A stretch of 64,000 nt of DNA from the NCBI RefSeq assembly GCF_003696265.1, contig NZ_RFFH01000012.1:16895-80894 (forward strand). The letters are read 5' to 3'. The notes beneath the pieces were generated by a model that was given only the letters and a program-made list of their open reading frames with translations, was not told where the DNA came from and made no database searches. Source of the stretch: Nocardia stercoris (GTDB lineage: Bacteria; Actinomycetota; Actinomycetes; Mycobacteriales; Mycobacteriaceae). Both the position numbers and the translations under genes were made by a program. Shown here piece by piece: positions 8,210 through 19,165 of this stretch (position 1 is its first letter; every line of letters begins with the position of its first letter).

Positions 8210-8841
8210 GCCCGCGCGCTCTCGCCGGCGGGGTTCGGGGCCGGTTGGGCGCTGATCGCGGTGCCCATCCACCGACGCAGGTAGCGGCGCAGGTCGTCGC
8301 CCTCGCGCGGGGGATGGCCGGGGGAGATGAAGAAGGACTGCATGGTGCGCAGCAGGAACTCGACGAGTTCGCGGAGGGCGGCGTCGTCGTAACCGTAACT
8401 CGCCCAGTCGACTTCGAAGCGGCGGATCACCGACATGCCGAAGTCCTGGGCCTGCGGTGAGGTGATGCCGTCGGCGTATTCGCCGGAGTAGTTGGTGGTG
8501 AGCAGCAGGCCCAGGTGGGGGGTGCCGCGGACCTCGGTGAGGGTGTAGACGACGCCCTCGGTCATCGCCTCGACCGGGTCGGTCAGGCCCTTGACCTGCT
8601 GGGCCAGCCGGTCGAGGAAGCCGTCCACCGACGCGATGGCGGCGGCGCGCATGAGCGCGTCGGCGCTGGGGAAGTAGCGGTACACGGTCTGGCGGATGAC
8701 GCCGAGGGATTCGGCGACGTCGGCGATGCTGATCTCGGCGCCGGTGCGCGCGATGAGATCGACTGCGGCGCCGACGATCCGGCGTGCGGCCTCTTCGTCG
8801 TCGGCGGGCGGACTGCCGCCCCACCCGCGCCTGCGTGCCAC
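8200..8841 (-). CDS. TetR-family transcriptional regulator
   Basis: A 213-residue regulator with an N-terminal helix-turn-helix (about residues 20-66, ISIADVAESLGVIRQTVYRY) and a helical ligand domain. The GTG at 8841 is chosen because GGGAAGAGGG lies just upstream of it; a longer ATG reading from 8925 has no such site. It is divergent from the PF10118-like gene at 9021 across a 179-bp gap holding an imperfect inverted repeat, so it probably controls that operon and itself. The 3' end overlaps the FHA-ABC gene. Confidence 0.88.
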   Translation of the reverse strand: MARRRGWGGSPPADDEEAARRIVGAAVDLIARTGAEISIADVAESLGVIRQTVYRYFPSADALMRAAAIASVDGFLDRLAQQVKGLTDPVEAMTEGVVYTLTEVRGTPHLGLLLTTNYSGEYADGITSPQAQDFGMSVIRRFEVDWASYGYDDAALRELVEFLLRTMQSFFISPGHPPREGDDLRRYLRRWMGTAISAQPAPNPAGESARAHS

Positions 8842-8928
8842 TGCCCTCTTCCCGTTGTCGTGGTCGGCGAATCGACCGTTGACGCTACCAGGACAGCTGC
8901 CGGGAGGCTGACTGTCCGATTCCAATCA

Positions 8929-8958
8929 TACAAACGAACGCTTGGGTGTATGTTTGGT
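8929..8958. promoter_or_regulatory. Candidate TetR operator
   Basis: An imperfect inverted repeat, ACAAAC (8930-8935) facing GTTTGGT (8952-8958), sits in an AT-richer patch between the divergent TetR gene and the operon at 9021. Position and symmetry fit an operator, but the arms are short. Confidence 0.35.
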
Positions 8959-9020
8959 TCATCGCGGGCAGCCGGAACACAGCCGGGGCGGCCCAACCAT
9001 GAAGTGCGAGGGATTGCGGC

Positions 9021-9950
9021 ATGACCGATCTGAAGATCCGGAAGATGGATTTCGCGTTCGAGGACTACGACGTTCCGTTCCTGTGGAACGAGAACAATCC
9101 GGCCTGGTCGAGCATGACCAACGCCATCTCGTTCCTGGCCATCGGCTTCGAGAAGATGATCGTGAAGGCGTGCATGGAGGCCAAGCCGCTGTTCACCGAT
9201 CCCGAAGCCGCCGCCGAGTCCGACGCCTTCATGCGGCAGGAGGGCCAGCATTCCACCGGACACCGCCAGCACGTCCGTGGGCTCATCCGGCGGTACCCGG
9301 GTCTGCAGGAGACCCTCGACGCCGTCATCGCCGAATTCGACAAGCTCACCGCCGAGAAGTCGCTGAAGTACCGGCTGGCCTACACCGCGGACCTGGAGGC
9401 CACCTTCACCCCGGTCTTCAAGCTGATGCTGGACAACGAGGACACCCTGTTCGCTCCCGGCGACGACCGGGTGGCCTCCCTGTTCATCTGGCACTTCGTC
9501 GAAGAGGTCGAGCACCGCAGCTCGGGGCTGATCATCTTCAACTCCCTGGTCGGCAGCGATCTGTACCGAATGCGCATGGCGCCCTCCATCTTCCGGCACG
9601 TGATGAAGGTGATCCGGATCGCCTCGGCGGGCTTCAACAAGCATGTTCCCAAGGAGGACCGCCAGGTCGACGCCATGGCGATGTTCGCCACCTACCGGTG
9701 GGAGAAGCGGCTGCGTGAGCTGCTGCCCGTGTCGAGCTGGCCCGACGAGGGGCCGATGAACCGCGGCTTCGGCAAACTGCCGATGCGCGAGCAGCTCACG
9801 GCCCTCAACGGTGTGATCCGCAGCCAGCTGCCCAAACACGATCCCGCACACGAGAAGCTGCCGGCCCTGGCCGACGTGTGGTTCCGGCGCTACGAGGACG
9901 GTTACGACGTAACCCGTTGGTACACCGCCGAATCCGCGGGTGCGAACTGA
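9021..9950 (+). CDS. Predicted metal-dependent hydrolase, PF10118-like
   Basis: A 309-residue soluble helical protein resembling the PF10118 (predicted metal-dependent hydrolase) family. Acid/His clusters that could bind metal are RQEGQHSTGHRQH (about residues 72-84) and WHFVEEVEHRSSG (about 157-169), an ExxH-type pattern reminiscent of di-iron helical proteins. The substrate is not known. GAGGGA about 10 bases upstream serves as ribosome site. Its TGA overlaps the ATG of the next membrane protein (TGATG), so the two form an operon, probably under the divergent TetR. Confidence 0.75.
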   Translation: MTDLKIRKMDFAFEDYDVPFLWNENNPAWSSMTNAISFLAIGFEKMIVKACMEAKPLFTDPEAAAESDAFMRQEGQHSTGHRQHVRGLIRRYPGLQETLDAVIAEFDKLTAEKSLKYRLAYTADLEATFTPVFKLMLDNEDTLFAPGDDRVASLFIWHFVEEVEHRSSGLIIFNSLVGSDLYRMRMAPSIFRHVMKVIRIASAGFNKHVPKEDRQVDAMAMFATYRWEKRLRELLPVSSWPDEGPMNRGFGKLPMREQLTALNGVIRSQLPKHDPAHEKLPALADVWFRRYEDGYDVTRWYTAESAGAN

Positions 9951-11089
9951 TGGCCGACCACTGCGCAGCGACCTTCGATCAGCTCGCTCATTCGCTGGGT
10001 TTCTCCTGCGACACCGCCGGCGGGCTGGTCGAATTCCGTAACCCGACCCACCTGGAGAACTGGACCCTGCCGGTTCTCGAGACCACCGTCGTCGTTGGCT
10101 CGGTGCTCATGCTGGCCTTGGCGATCGTGCGTCTGCGCCGGGACAAGGACCCCACCAACCTGGTGCTGTGGTTCGGCGCCCTGGCCTACCTGTTCGTGAT
10201 CGAGCCGCCACTGTATTTCCCCGCGGCATTCGGTATTTCGGGCCAGGTCGACACGATGTTCGCGCACAACGTGTTCAGCGTCGACTTCCTGTGGGGCCGG
10301 CTACCGCTCTACATCGTCGCGATCTACCCGTTCAACGCGACCATCGCCTACGAGATCGTCCGCATGCTGGGCGTGTTCCGCTACCGCGGCCCGTTCGTCG
10401 GTGCGGTCTGCGTGGGTTTCGTCCACCACGCGTTCTACGAGATCTTCGACCAGATCGGACCGCAGGAACGCTGGTGGGAGTGGACGATTCACAACCCGCT
10501 CAACCAGCCGATGTTCGATTCGGTGCCGCTGCCCAGTGTGGTGGTGTTCGCGGCGCTGTGGCCGGTGTCGCTGGCCTGGTGTGTGCGGTTCTTCGTGGGC
10601 CGGCACGTCGACGCGGGCCGGCAGTTCAGCGGGCCTCAGCTGGTCGGCCGGACCGTCGTGATCGGTTTGCTGGCCTCGGTGGGCACGTTCGTGCTTCCGT
10701 TGCCGGCCACCGTGTTCGGGGCCGGAAGCGACACGGTGCGAGGCTGGATCTACGCGGCGGAACTGGTGGTGGTCGCGATCGTGGCCACGGTGGTGCTGGC
10801 GCAGAGCTGGGCGCGGTTGCGGCGTTCCGGCGATGCCCGCTACTCCGACAGCCTGGTTCGCTGGTACAGCGTGCTGTACCTGGTGGTGTTCGCCGGGTTG
10901 TGGGCGTCGGCGTTGCCGGACTTCCGCAAGGCGGTCGGCGGGCTGACGCCGAACGGTGACCCGATCGGCAATCTTCCGTACACCGCGGCGTGTTTCGTGG
11001 TCGCCATCCTGGTCGTGGCGGGCACGTTCACGGTAGGCCGCACGGCAGCACGGGTGACCACGGAAATCGCCGTGCCGCAGCCCGCCTGA
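9950..11089 (+). CDS. Polytopic membrane protein of unknown function
   Basis: A 379-residue protein with about nine hydrophobic segments that could cross the membrane. Charged loops lie between them, including a His-rich GFVHHAFYEIFDQIG segment and EPPLYFP. I do not recognise the family. The start overlaps the stop of the PF10118-like gene by one base, so the two products are probably made together, and a membrane partner for that putative metal enzyme is the natural guess. The gene ends directly against the convergent MarR gene. Confidence 0.8.
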   Translation: MADHCAATFDQLAHSLGFSCDTAGGLVEFRNPTHLENWTLPVLETTVVVGSVLMLALAIVRLRRDKDPTNLVLWFGALAYLFVIEPPLYFPAAFGISGQVDTMFAHNVFSVDFLWGRLPLYIVAIYPFNATIAYEIVRMLGVFRYRGPFVGAVCVGFVHHAFYEIFDQIGPQERWWEWTIHNPLNQPMFDSVPLPSVVVFAALWPVSLAWCVRFFVGRHVDAGRQFSGPQLVGRTVVIGLLASVGTFVLPLPATVFGAGSDTVRGWIYAAELVVVAIVATVVLAQSWARLRRSGDARYSDSLVRWYSVLYLVVFAGLWASALPDFRKAVGGLTPNGDPIGNLPYTAACFVVAILVVAGTFTVGRTAARVTTEIAVPQPA

Positions 11090-11602
11090 CTAGCGGCTGG
11101 TGGTCTCGCCCGGCTGGAGGTTGTTGCCCCCGGTACGTCCGATGCCGCGGGCCTGACCGGCCTCCAGCTGGGCGATGATCGCGTCGGCGATCGTGCTGAG
11201 CTGTTCCACCTCGGACCGGTCGAATCCGTCGAACACCAGTCCGCGCACAGCTGCCAGATAGCCGGGCGCGGCGGCGACGGCCTTGGCGTATCCGGATTCG
11301 GTGAGCACGGCGTGGGCGCCGCGGCGGCCGGGCAGGGCCTCGCGGCGGACCCAGCCGACTCGTTCGAGTTTGGTCACCACATGCGACAGGCGTGATAGCG
11401 AGGCGTTTGCTCTAGCGGCTAGCTCGCTGAGCTGAAGCTTGCGATTGGGTTGCTCGGCCAGCGCGGTGAGCAGCAGGTACTCGAAATGCGTCATACCCGC
11501 TTCGCGCTGTAGCTGGGTATCCATCGCCGCAGGTAGCCGCGTTGTGAGCGCAACCAGCGCCCGCCATGCCTGCTCCTCGCCGGGATTCAGCCGTTCCGTC
11601 AC
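11090..11602 (-). CDS. MarR-family transcriptional regulator
   Basis: A 170-residue winged-helix regulator. LQLSELAARANASLSRLSHV is the helix-turn-helix and VRREALPGRRGAHAVLTE the wing. The GTG at 11602 is preferred over the ATG at 11632 because AGGAGAGGG lies just upstream of it. MarR proteins usually respond to small phenolic ligands or oxidants. Its target is not evident; the nearest upstream DNA (11603-11761) holds no divergent gene, so autoregulation is the safest guess. Confidence 0.88.
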   Translation of the reverse strand: MTERLNPGEEQAWRALVALTTRLPAAMDTQLQREAGMTHFEYLLLTALAEQPNRKLQLSELAARANASLSRLSHVVTKLERVGWVRREALPGRRGAHAVLTESGYAKAVAAAPGYLAAVRGLVFDGFDRSEVEQLSTIADAIIAQLEAGQARGIGRTGGNNLQPGETTSR

Positions 11603-11761
11603 TCCGCGCCCTCTCCTGCCGCCAAGTGACACGGTCGTGGATTGTCACCCGCCATGTCTCAGTTTGCCATGACTTCGCTCACCTGGCATGAAGAGTGGCA
11701 AATGACGTGACAGCTATCACCCCCGATTCACCCGCCGTGCGGGCGAGCTGCGGAAGTCCGG

Positions 11762-12379
11762 TCAGCGCTCGATGGTGGGATCCGGTGTGCCGGGGTCGGT
11801 GGCGGTCCGGTTCGCCGCCTGCGCCTGCTCGGCGGCCGCCCTGGCCTCGTGTTTCGCCGTGATCTGGTGCCGTATGACGGTGAAGGCCACGATCAGCAGC
11901 AGCGCCAGCGCGAGGATCGCGCCGGCCAGGCTCGCCCCGCGGAAACCGGGCGCCTCGACATCGAGAATGCGCTCGCCGGCGTGCGCGGCATCGCTGCGCC
12001 CCCACACGATCGACAGCGTCATCAGATTCGGCAGCGCGGCGGCGATCGCCAGGACGACCGCGGCGCCCGCCATGAACCGCCCGCCCCGCCGCTGCCACAC
12101 CATCAGGCAGAAGGCCAGCAAGAGCAGGGGGACGAGGGTGCACAGGAACCCGATCCCGAATCCGGACGCGATGCCCTTGGTGAAACTGCCGTTCCCCGAC
12201 ATCGATCCGACCCGATGTGCCCACCAGCGCGGAATGAACGCGGCCACAATGAAATAGGCGATGACCAGCAGCAGGATCGCGGTCAGGGCCACGATGGTCC
12301 GGTTGCGCCACTGCCGCCCGGTGGCGCCGAAGACGGTTCGGGGGGACCGGCCGGTCGGATCTGCCTGGTTCGCGGTCAT
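11762..12379 (-). CDS. Membrane protein of unknown function
   Basis: A 205-residue protein with four likely membrane helices (about 28-50, 72-95, 102-124 and 150-168) and a hydrophilic, Ala/Thr-rich C-terminal tail. I do not recognise the family. The ATG at 12379 is preceded on its own strand by a TACGCT -10 box at 6 bases, suggesting a leaderless transcript. No functional hint comes from the neighbours (peroxiredoxin upstream, MarR downstream on the same strand). Confidence 0.75.
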   Translation of the reverse strand: MTANQADPTGRSPRTVFGATGRQWRNRTIVALTAILLLVIAYFIVAAFIPRWWAHRVGSMSGNGSFTKGIASGFGIGFLCTLVPLLLLAFCLMVWQRRGGRFMAGAAVVLAIAAALPNLMTLSIVWGRSDAAHAGERILDVEAPGFRGASLAGAILALALLLIVAFTVIRHQITAKHEARAAAEQAQAANRTATDPGTPDPTIER

Positions 12380-12385
12380 AGCCCA

Positions 12386-12391
12386 AGCGTA
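12386..12391 (-). promoter_or_regulatory. -10 box TACGCT, leaderless type
   Basis: TACGCT on the minus strand with a 6-base spacer to the ATG at 12379. Confidence 0.5.
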
Positions 12392-12456
12392 TGCAGAACG
12401 GCCGGTCGGTTGTCGGCACCACGCGCGGGCGGTTCGGCCGATCTGTCCGGCTGGAA

Positions 12457-12912
12457 TCAGCGGTCTCGGAGCACCTTCAGCGCGTCGTCCGCGTGGACGT
12501 TGGCCCGCAGCTCACCGGTGATCACGGCCAGGATCCGGCGGTCGGTGTCGATCACGAACGTGTGGCGCTTGACCGGCGAGAGCCGGCCCAGCAGCCCGCG
12601 CTTCACACCGAACAGTTCGGCGACGGCGCCGTCGTCGTCGGAGAGCAGGGGGTAGCCGACACCGTGCTTGCCGGCGAATCCGGCCTGCGTATCGACGGCA
12701 TCGGTGCTGATCCCGGCGCAGGACGCGCCGACCGCGGCGAATTCGGCTGCCAGATCACGGAAATGGCAGACCTCGGCGGTACACACCGGGGTATTGGCTG
12801 CGGGATAGAAGAACAGAACCAGAGGCCCGCCGGACAGCAGGCTGTCCAGCGACCGGGCGGTACCCGCCTGATCGGGAAGTTCGAACTGCGGGGCTAGGTC
12901 ACCAACCTTCAT
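12457..12912 (-). CDS. Peroxiredoxin, Bcp/AhpC-TSA family
   Basis: A 151-residue thiol peroxidase. The peroxidatic Cys is C44 in PAANTPVC and a second Cys, C49, lies five residues on, the Bcp-type atypical 2-Cys arrangement. It reduces hydrogen peroxide and organic peroxides with thioredoxin as the usual donor; a thioredoxin gene is at 39837. The place just before trpE on the opposite strand matches M. tuberculosis bcpB (Rv1608c). The -10 box TACCGT lies 7 bases before the ATG. Confidence 0.92.
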   Translation of the reverse strand: MKVGDLAPQFELPDQAGTARSLDSLLSGGPLVLFFYPAANTPVCTAEVCHFRDLAAEFAAVGASCAGISTDAVDTQAGFAGKHGVGYPLLSDDDGAVAELFGVKRGLLGRLSPVKRHTFVIDTDRRILAVITGELRANVHADDALKVLRDR

Positions 12913-12919
12913 GCCGCCG

Positions 12920-12925
12920 ACGGTA
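12920..12925 (-). promoter_or_regulatory. -10 box TACCGT, leaderless type
   Basis: TACCGT on the minus strand, 7 bases before the ATG of the peroxiredoxin gene. Confidence 0.5.
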
Positions 12926-12961
12926 CCGGGAAACCACCCTCCCCGATACCGCCGGCGAGTG

Positions 12962-13255
12962 CTACGCGCCGATCAGCGCGGCCACTTCCGGGTTCTTCAC
13001 CTGCATCACATCGAGAATCCCGTGCACCCGCAGTAACGGTTCGAGTTCCCGAATGCGATCACTGAGCATCTCGAACTCCTCGGGATAGCGCGTACGGTCC
13101 AGGCTCTCCAGCGCCTTGGCGTGCGTGACGAAGGCGCTCACCGAGTTCAGTACGGGCGCTTGCGGGTTCGAGTGCGGCGTGCCCCGGTGCTGCGGGGCGG
13201 CGGTCTGCTGGCGGCCGCCGTGGCGGGGGGCCTCCGGCGCCTTCGGTGGGTACAT
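12962..13255 (-). CDS. Small hypothetical protein
   Basis: A 97-residue protein with a Pro/His/Gln-rich disordered N-terminal third (about 1-35) followed by a helical, acidic part containing DRTRYPEEFEMLSDRIREL. There is no signal peptide or membrane segment, and I do not recognise a family. AAGGGAG upstream supports the ATG at 13255. Codon third positions are GC-rich as in real genes of this window. Confidence 0.6.
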   Translation of the reverse strand: MYPPKAPEAPRHGGRQQTAAPQHRGTPHSNPQAPVLNSVSAFVTHAKALESLDRTRYPEEFEMLSDRIRELEPLLRVHGILDVMQVKNPEVAALIGA

Positions 13256-13425
13256 CGAGTCGAACTCCCTTCGCGGGCGACGAACACGGATGCTTGATAT
13301 TCGCAGTCGTAATCGGCGCGGCGCGGTATCGACATGCGGTGATCGACCGGTAGGACCCGGGGTGCCCGACACCCGCGCGAGCGGCCGGGGTAATTCCCGT
13401 TGCCACGGGCTGGAATGATGGGCGA

Positions 13426-14981
<1,556 letters not shown>

Positions 14982-14985
<4 letters not shown>

Positions 14986-15740
14986 CCGACACCGTGCAGT
15001 CCGCACCGCGGCAGGCCGCGCGCCGGCCCACCGGGGCGGCGCTGCTGCTGGTGGTGGCCGCGGCCTGCCTGTGGGGCTCCTCGCGCATGATCTGGGTGAC
15101 CGTGGTGTCCTCGGACGGCCTGACCGAGCCGCGCACGCACAAACTCGACGGCGGCACCTGGTTCGGTGCGATGACCCCGCTGGCGCTGGTGCTGCTCGCG
15201 GCCGTCGCGGCGGTGTACGTGACCCGCGGCTGGCTACGGCGCGGGGTGGGCATCGTGGTGGCGGTGCTGGCCGCCCTCGCCGCGGTGCCGTGGTTCGCGA
15301 TCGTCTCCGGGCACAGTGCCACCGCCGACCGGGCCGCGAAGCTGGCCGAGCTGCCGGTGCGCGCGCACGTCGACCACGTGAGCACGTCCGCGTTTCCGGT
15401 GTGGCTGTCGCTGGCGGGGGCGCTGGCCGCGTTCGCGGCGGGCCTGTTGCTGGCCCGGATGCCGCAGGGTGACCCGCAGCTGTCCGGTAAGTACGACAAC
15501 CCGGTGTTCCGGCGCGCGGACGCCGCGGGGCAGGTCGCCGCTGCGGCGGATTCGGCTGTGCCGGAAGGCGATTCGGCGCTGCCGGAGCGGGTGCTGTGGG
15601 ATGCGCTGGACGCCGGCACCGACCCGACCGCCGGTGTCGAGGACGCTGCCGAACCCGACGACCCGAGCGCGGGGACCATCGGTTCCGGCGCGCCCGAGCG
15701 CCGCGACCCCGATCCGGCCGACCGGGGCGACGCGTCGTGA
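14982..15740 (+). CDS. Trp operon-associated membrane protein (Trp_oprn_chp)
   Basis: A 252-residue protein with an N-terminal hydrophobic segment (about 18-35), two further pairs of membrane helices to about residue 155, and a long acidic, disordered C-terminal tail. Place and shape match the TIGR02234/PF09534 family found after trpE in actinobacteria (Rv1610 in M. tuberculosis), whose function is unknown. Translation is coupled to trpE by a four-base overlap. Confidence 0.88.
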
Positions 15741-16026
15741 TCCCGCTGCGGCCGGGCGGCGCGATCACGGCGCGACCGACCGCGGGCACCGATCCGGTGC
15801 CGACCCTGGACGGCGCGACACTGCCGACCGTTCGGGCCGAGTGTCGCCGGTCACTTCCTTCGATTCGGAAGAATGACCGCCGCGCCCGACCGGCGGCGCG
15901 CCGCGCACGACACCCCGCCGTCCGTACCGGCGGTACCGCCCTTTACTCTTTAACAGCATCGGTGAGACAACACCTGGGGGGATTCTCAGGTGGAAAGTCC
16001 GTCTCCCCAGAAAGGATTCGAGCCAG
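15741..16026 (+). promoter_or_regulatory. trpCBA promoter and structured leader
   Basis: A gap of 286 bp. TACTCT at 15944-15949, in a local AT-rich spot, is a likely -10 box, giving a leader of about 70 bases. That leader can form CACCTG/CAGGTG (15971-15976 with 15987-15992) or CTGGGGGGA/TCTCCCCAG (15974-15982 with 16002-16010). The pairs share bases and exclude each other. The second ends just before the AGAAAGGA ribosome site. Only one Trp codon is readable, so a classical Trp leader peptide is not evident. An open reading from GTG 15737 to 16030 spans the gap and overlaps both neighbours by ATGA/GTGA, so a 97-codon gene cannot be fully excluded. Confidence 0.5.
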
Positions 16027-16847
16027 ATGACGGTACTCGACTCGATTCTCGACGGGGTCCGCGCGGATGTGGCCGCTCGGGAAGCCCTCCTGGATTTCCA
16101 GGCCGTCAAGGCCGCCGCCAAGGCCGCCCCCTCGCCGCGGGACGCCATGGCCGCCCTGCACGCCGACGGCATCGGGGTCATCGCCGAGGTGAAGCGCGCC
16201 AGCCCGTCGAAGGGCAATCTGGCCGATATCCCGGACCCGGCCAAGCTGGCCGCCATGTACGCCGACGGCGGCGCGCGGATCATCAGCGTGCTCACCGAAC
16301 AGCGCCGGTTCCAGGGCTCGCTGGCCGACCTGGACGCGGTGCGCGCGGTGGTCGACGTGCCGATCCTGCGCAAGGACTTCGTCGTCGGCCCGTACCAGAT
16401 CCACGAGGCCCGCGCGCACGGCGCCGACGTCATCCTGCTGATCGTCGCCGCCCTGGAACAGGACGTGCTGACCTCGCTGATCGACCGCACCGAATCGCTG
16501 GGCATGACCGCGCTGGTCGAGGTCCACACCGAGGAGGAGGCCGACCGCGCGCTGGAGGCCGGCGCCAAGGTCATCGGCGTGAACGCCCGCAACCTCAAGA
16601 CACTCGAGGTCGACCGCGACGTGTTCGCGCGGATCGCGCCCGGCCTGCCCAGCGAGATCATCCGGGTCGCCGAGTCCGGCATCAGCGGCACCGCCGACCT
16701 GCTGGCCTACGCCGGCGCCGGCGCGGACGCCGTGCTGGTCGGCGAGAGCCTGGTCACCAGCGGCGACCCGCGGGCCGCGGTGTCCGAGCTGGTCACCGCC
16801 GGAACCCACCCGTCCTGCCCGCGCCCGCTACGTAGAGGAGCTCGCTA

Positions 16848-16848
<1 letters not shown>
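16027..16848 (+). CDS. trpC: Indole-3-glycerol phosphate synthase (TrpC)
   Basis: A 273-residue (beta/alpha)8 enzyme that closes the indole ring from carboxyphenylaminodeoxyribulose phosphate. The signature IAEVKRASPSKG includes the substrate-binding Glu and Lys; KDFVVGPYQI contains the catalytic Lys; GVNARNLKT and VAESGISG form the phosphate site. The last 12 residues are extra and basic. The AGAAAGGA ribosome site fits the ATG at 16027. Its TAG shares its last base with the trpB GTG. Confidence 0.96.
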
Positions 16849-18094
<1,246 letters not shown>

Positions 18095-18098
<4 letters not shown>

Positions 18099-18184
18099 GT
18101 GGGTCCGGCCGCGGCGACAAGGACATGCGCAGCCCGATTGCTCGCTGGTTCGGGCTGTTCGACGAAGAGGTGAGTGCCGAATGA
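18095..18184 (+). other. Mini-ORF 1, duplicated trpB C-terminus
   Basis: A 29-codon ORF. Its ATG overlaps the trpB TGA (ATGA 18095-18098) and its TGA overlaps the next mini-ORF. The peptide copies the TrpB tail from SGRGDKDM to FDEEVSAE with RSPI in place of DTA. It is a by-product of the tandem duplication that can pass ribosomes on; an independent function is not implied. Confidence 0.6.
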
Positions 18185-18267
18185 GTGGGTCCGGCCGCGG
18201 CGACAAGGACATGCGCAGCCCGATTGCTCGCTGGTTCGGGCTGTTCGACGAGGGGGCACAGGGCTGA
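18181..18267 (+). other. Mini-ORF 2, duplicated trpB C-terminus
   Basis: A 28-codon ORF. Its ATG overlaps mini-ORF 1 (ATGA 18181-18184) and its TGA shares the last base with the trpA ATG (TGATG 18265-18269). It ends FDEGAQG, probably the ancestral TrpB C-terminus. It completes an unbroken chain of translational coupling from trpB to trpA. Confidence 0.6.
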
Positions 18268-19058
18268 TGAGCCGTCTGGCAAGCACTTTCGCGCGCTGCA
18301 AGGCCGAGGACCGGGCCGCGCTGATCGGCTACCTGCCGTCCGGTTACCCGGATCTGCAGGCCTCGATCGACAGCTGCGTGGCCATGGTCGAATCCGGTTG
18401 CGACATCGTCGAAGTCGGCATCGCCTACTCCGACCCGGTGATGGACGGCCCGACCATCCAGCACGCGACCGAACAGGCGCTGGCCGCCGGGGTGCGGGTC
18501 CGCGACGTGTTCACCGTCGTCGAGGCGATCAGCAGCGCCGGTGGCGCCGCGGTCGTCATGACCTACTGGAACCCGGTGCTCAAGTACGGAGTCGACCGGT
18601 TCGCGCGCGACCTGAACGCGGCCGGCGGGCTCGGGCTGATCACGCCGAACCTCATCCCGGAAGAAGCCGGCGAGTGGATCGCGGCGTCGGACGCCCACGA
18701 CCTGGACCGCATCTTCCTGGTGGCGCCCTCCTCGACCGAGGAGCGGCTGGCCATGACCCTGGACGTGAGCCGCGGTTTCGTCTACGCCTCCTCGGTGATG
18801 GGCGTGACCGGCGCCCGCGACGTCGTCTCCTCGGCCGCACCGGAACTGTCGGCCCGGATCCGCGCGCACTCAGACATCCCGATCGGGGTCGGCCTCGGTG
18901 TGCGCGACGGCGCGCAGGCCGCCGAGATCGCGGCCTACGCCGACGGCGTGATCGTGGGCTCGGCGCTGGTCACCGCGGCCGGTCAGGGCCTGGACGCGGT
19001 GCGGGCACTGACCGAGGACCTGGCTCGCGGCGTGCGTTCGGCGGCTGTCGCGTCCTGA
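18267..19058 (+). CDS. trpA: Tryptophan synthase alpha chain (TrpA)
   Basis: A 263-residue barrel enzyme that splits indole-3-glycerol phosphate and channels indole to TrpB. The catalytic Glu and Asp lie in VEVGIAYSDPVMDGP; the usual proline before YSDP is alanine here. GVGLGVRDG and ADGVIVGSALV form the phosphate site. The ATG at 18267 gives MSRLASTFARCKAEDRAALI, the normal start. An ATG at 18174 in the same frame would add 31 residues read out of frame from the trpB repeat and is rejected. Confidence 0.96.
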   Translation: MSRLASTFARCKAEDRAALIGYLPSGYPDLQASIDSCVAMVESGCDIVEVGIAYSDPVMDGPTIQHATEQALAAGVRVRDVFTVVEAISSAGGAAVVMTYWNPVLKYGVDRFARDLNAAGGLGLITPNLIPEEAGEWIAASDAHDLDRIFLVAPSSTEERLAMTLDVSRGFVYASSVMGVTGARDVVSSAAPELSARIRAHSDIPIGVGLGVRDGAQAAEIAAYADGVIVGSALVTAAGQGLDAVRALTEDLARGVRSAAVAS

Positions 19059-19153
19059 GCCGGAACTGATCTCGCCGGGCCGTACGGCCGGTCGGCGGCC
19101 GTTTTCGGCACGAGCGGCGGGCCGTCGGATCGGGTGTTCTCAGGTCGGTCCGT

Positions 19154-19159
19154 TACGGT
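19154..19159 (+). promoter_or_regulatory. -10 box TACGGT, leaderless type
   Basis: TACGGT ends 6 bases before the GTG of lgt, so lgt probably has its own leaderless transcript besides any read-through from trpA. Confidence 0.5.
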
Positions 19160-19165
19160 GGGCCG

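Noticed and set aside
15737..16030. A 97-codon ORF between the trp membrane protein and trpC
   Set aside because: Its ends overlap both neighbours neatly, but the product is Arg/Pro-rich and the region contains a likely promoter and hairpins. Kept only as a note in the leader entry.
18174..18266. Longer trpA start
   Set aside because: The extra residues are read out of frame from the trpB repeat, and the ATG at 18267 gives the family start and the TGATG coupling.
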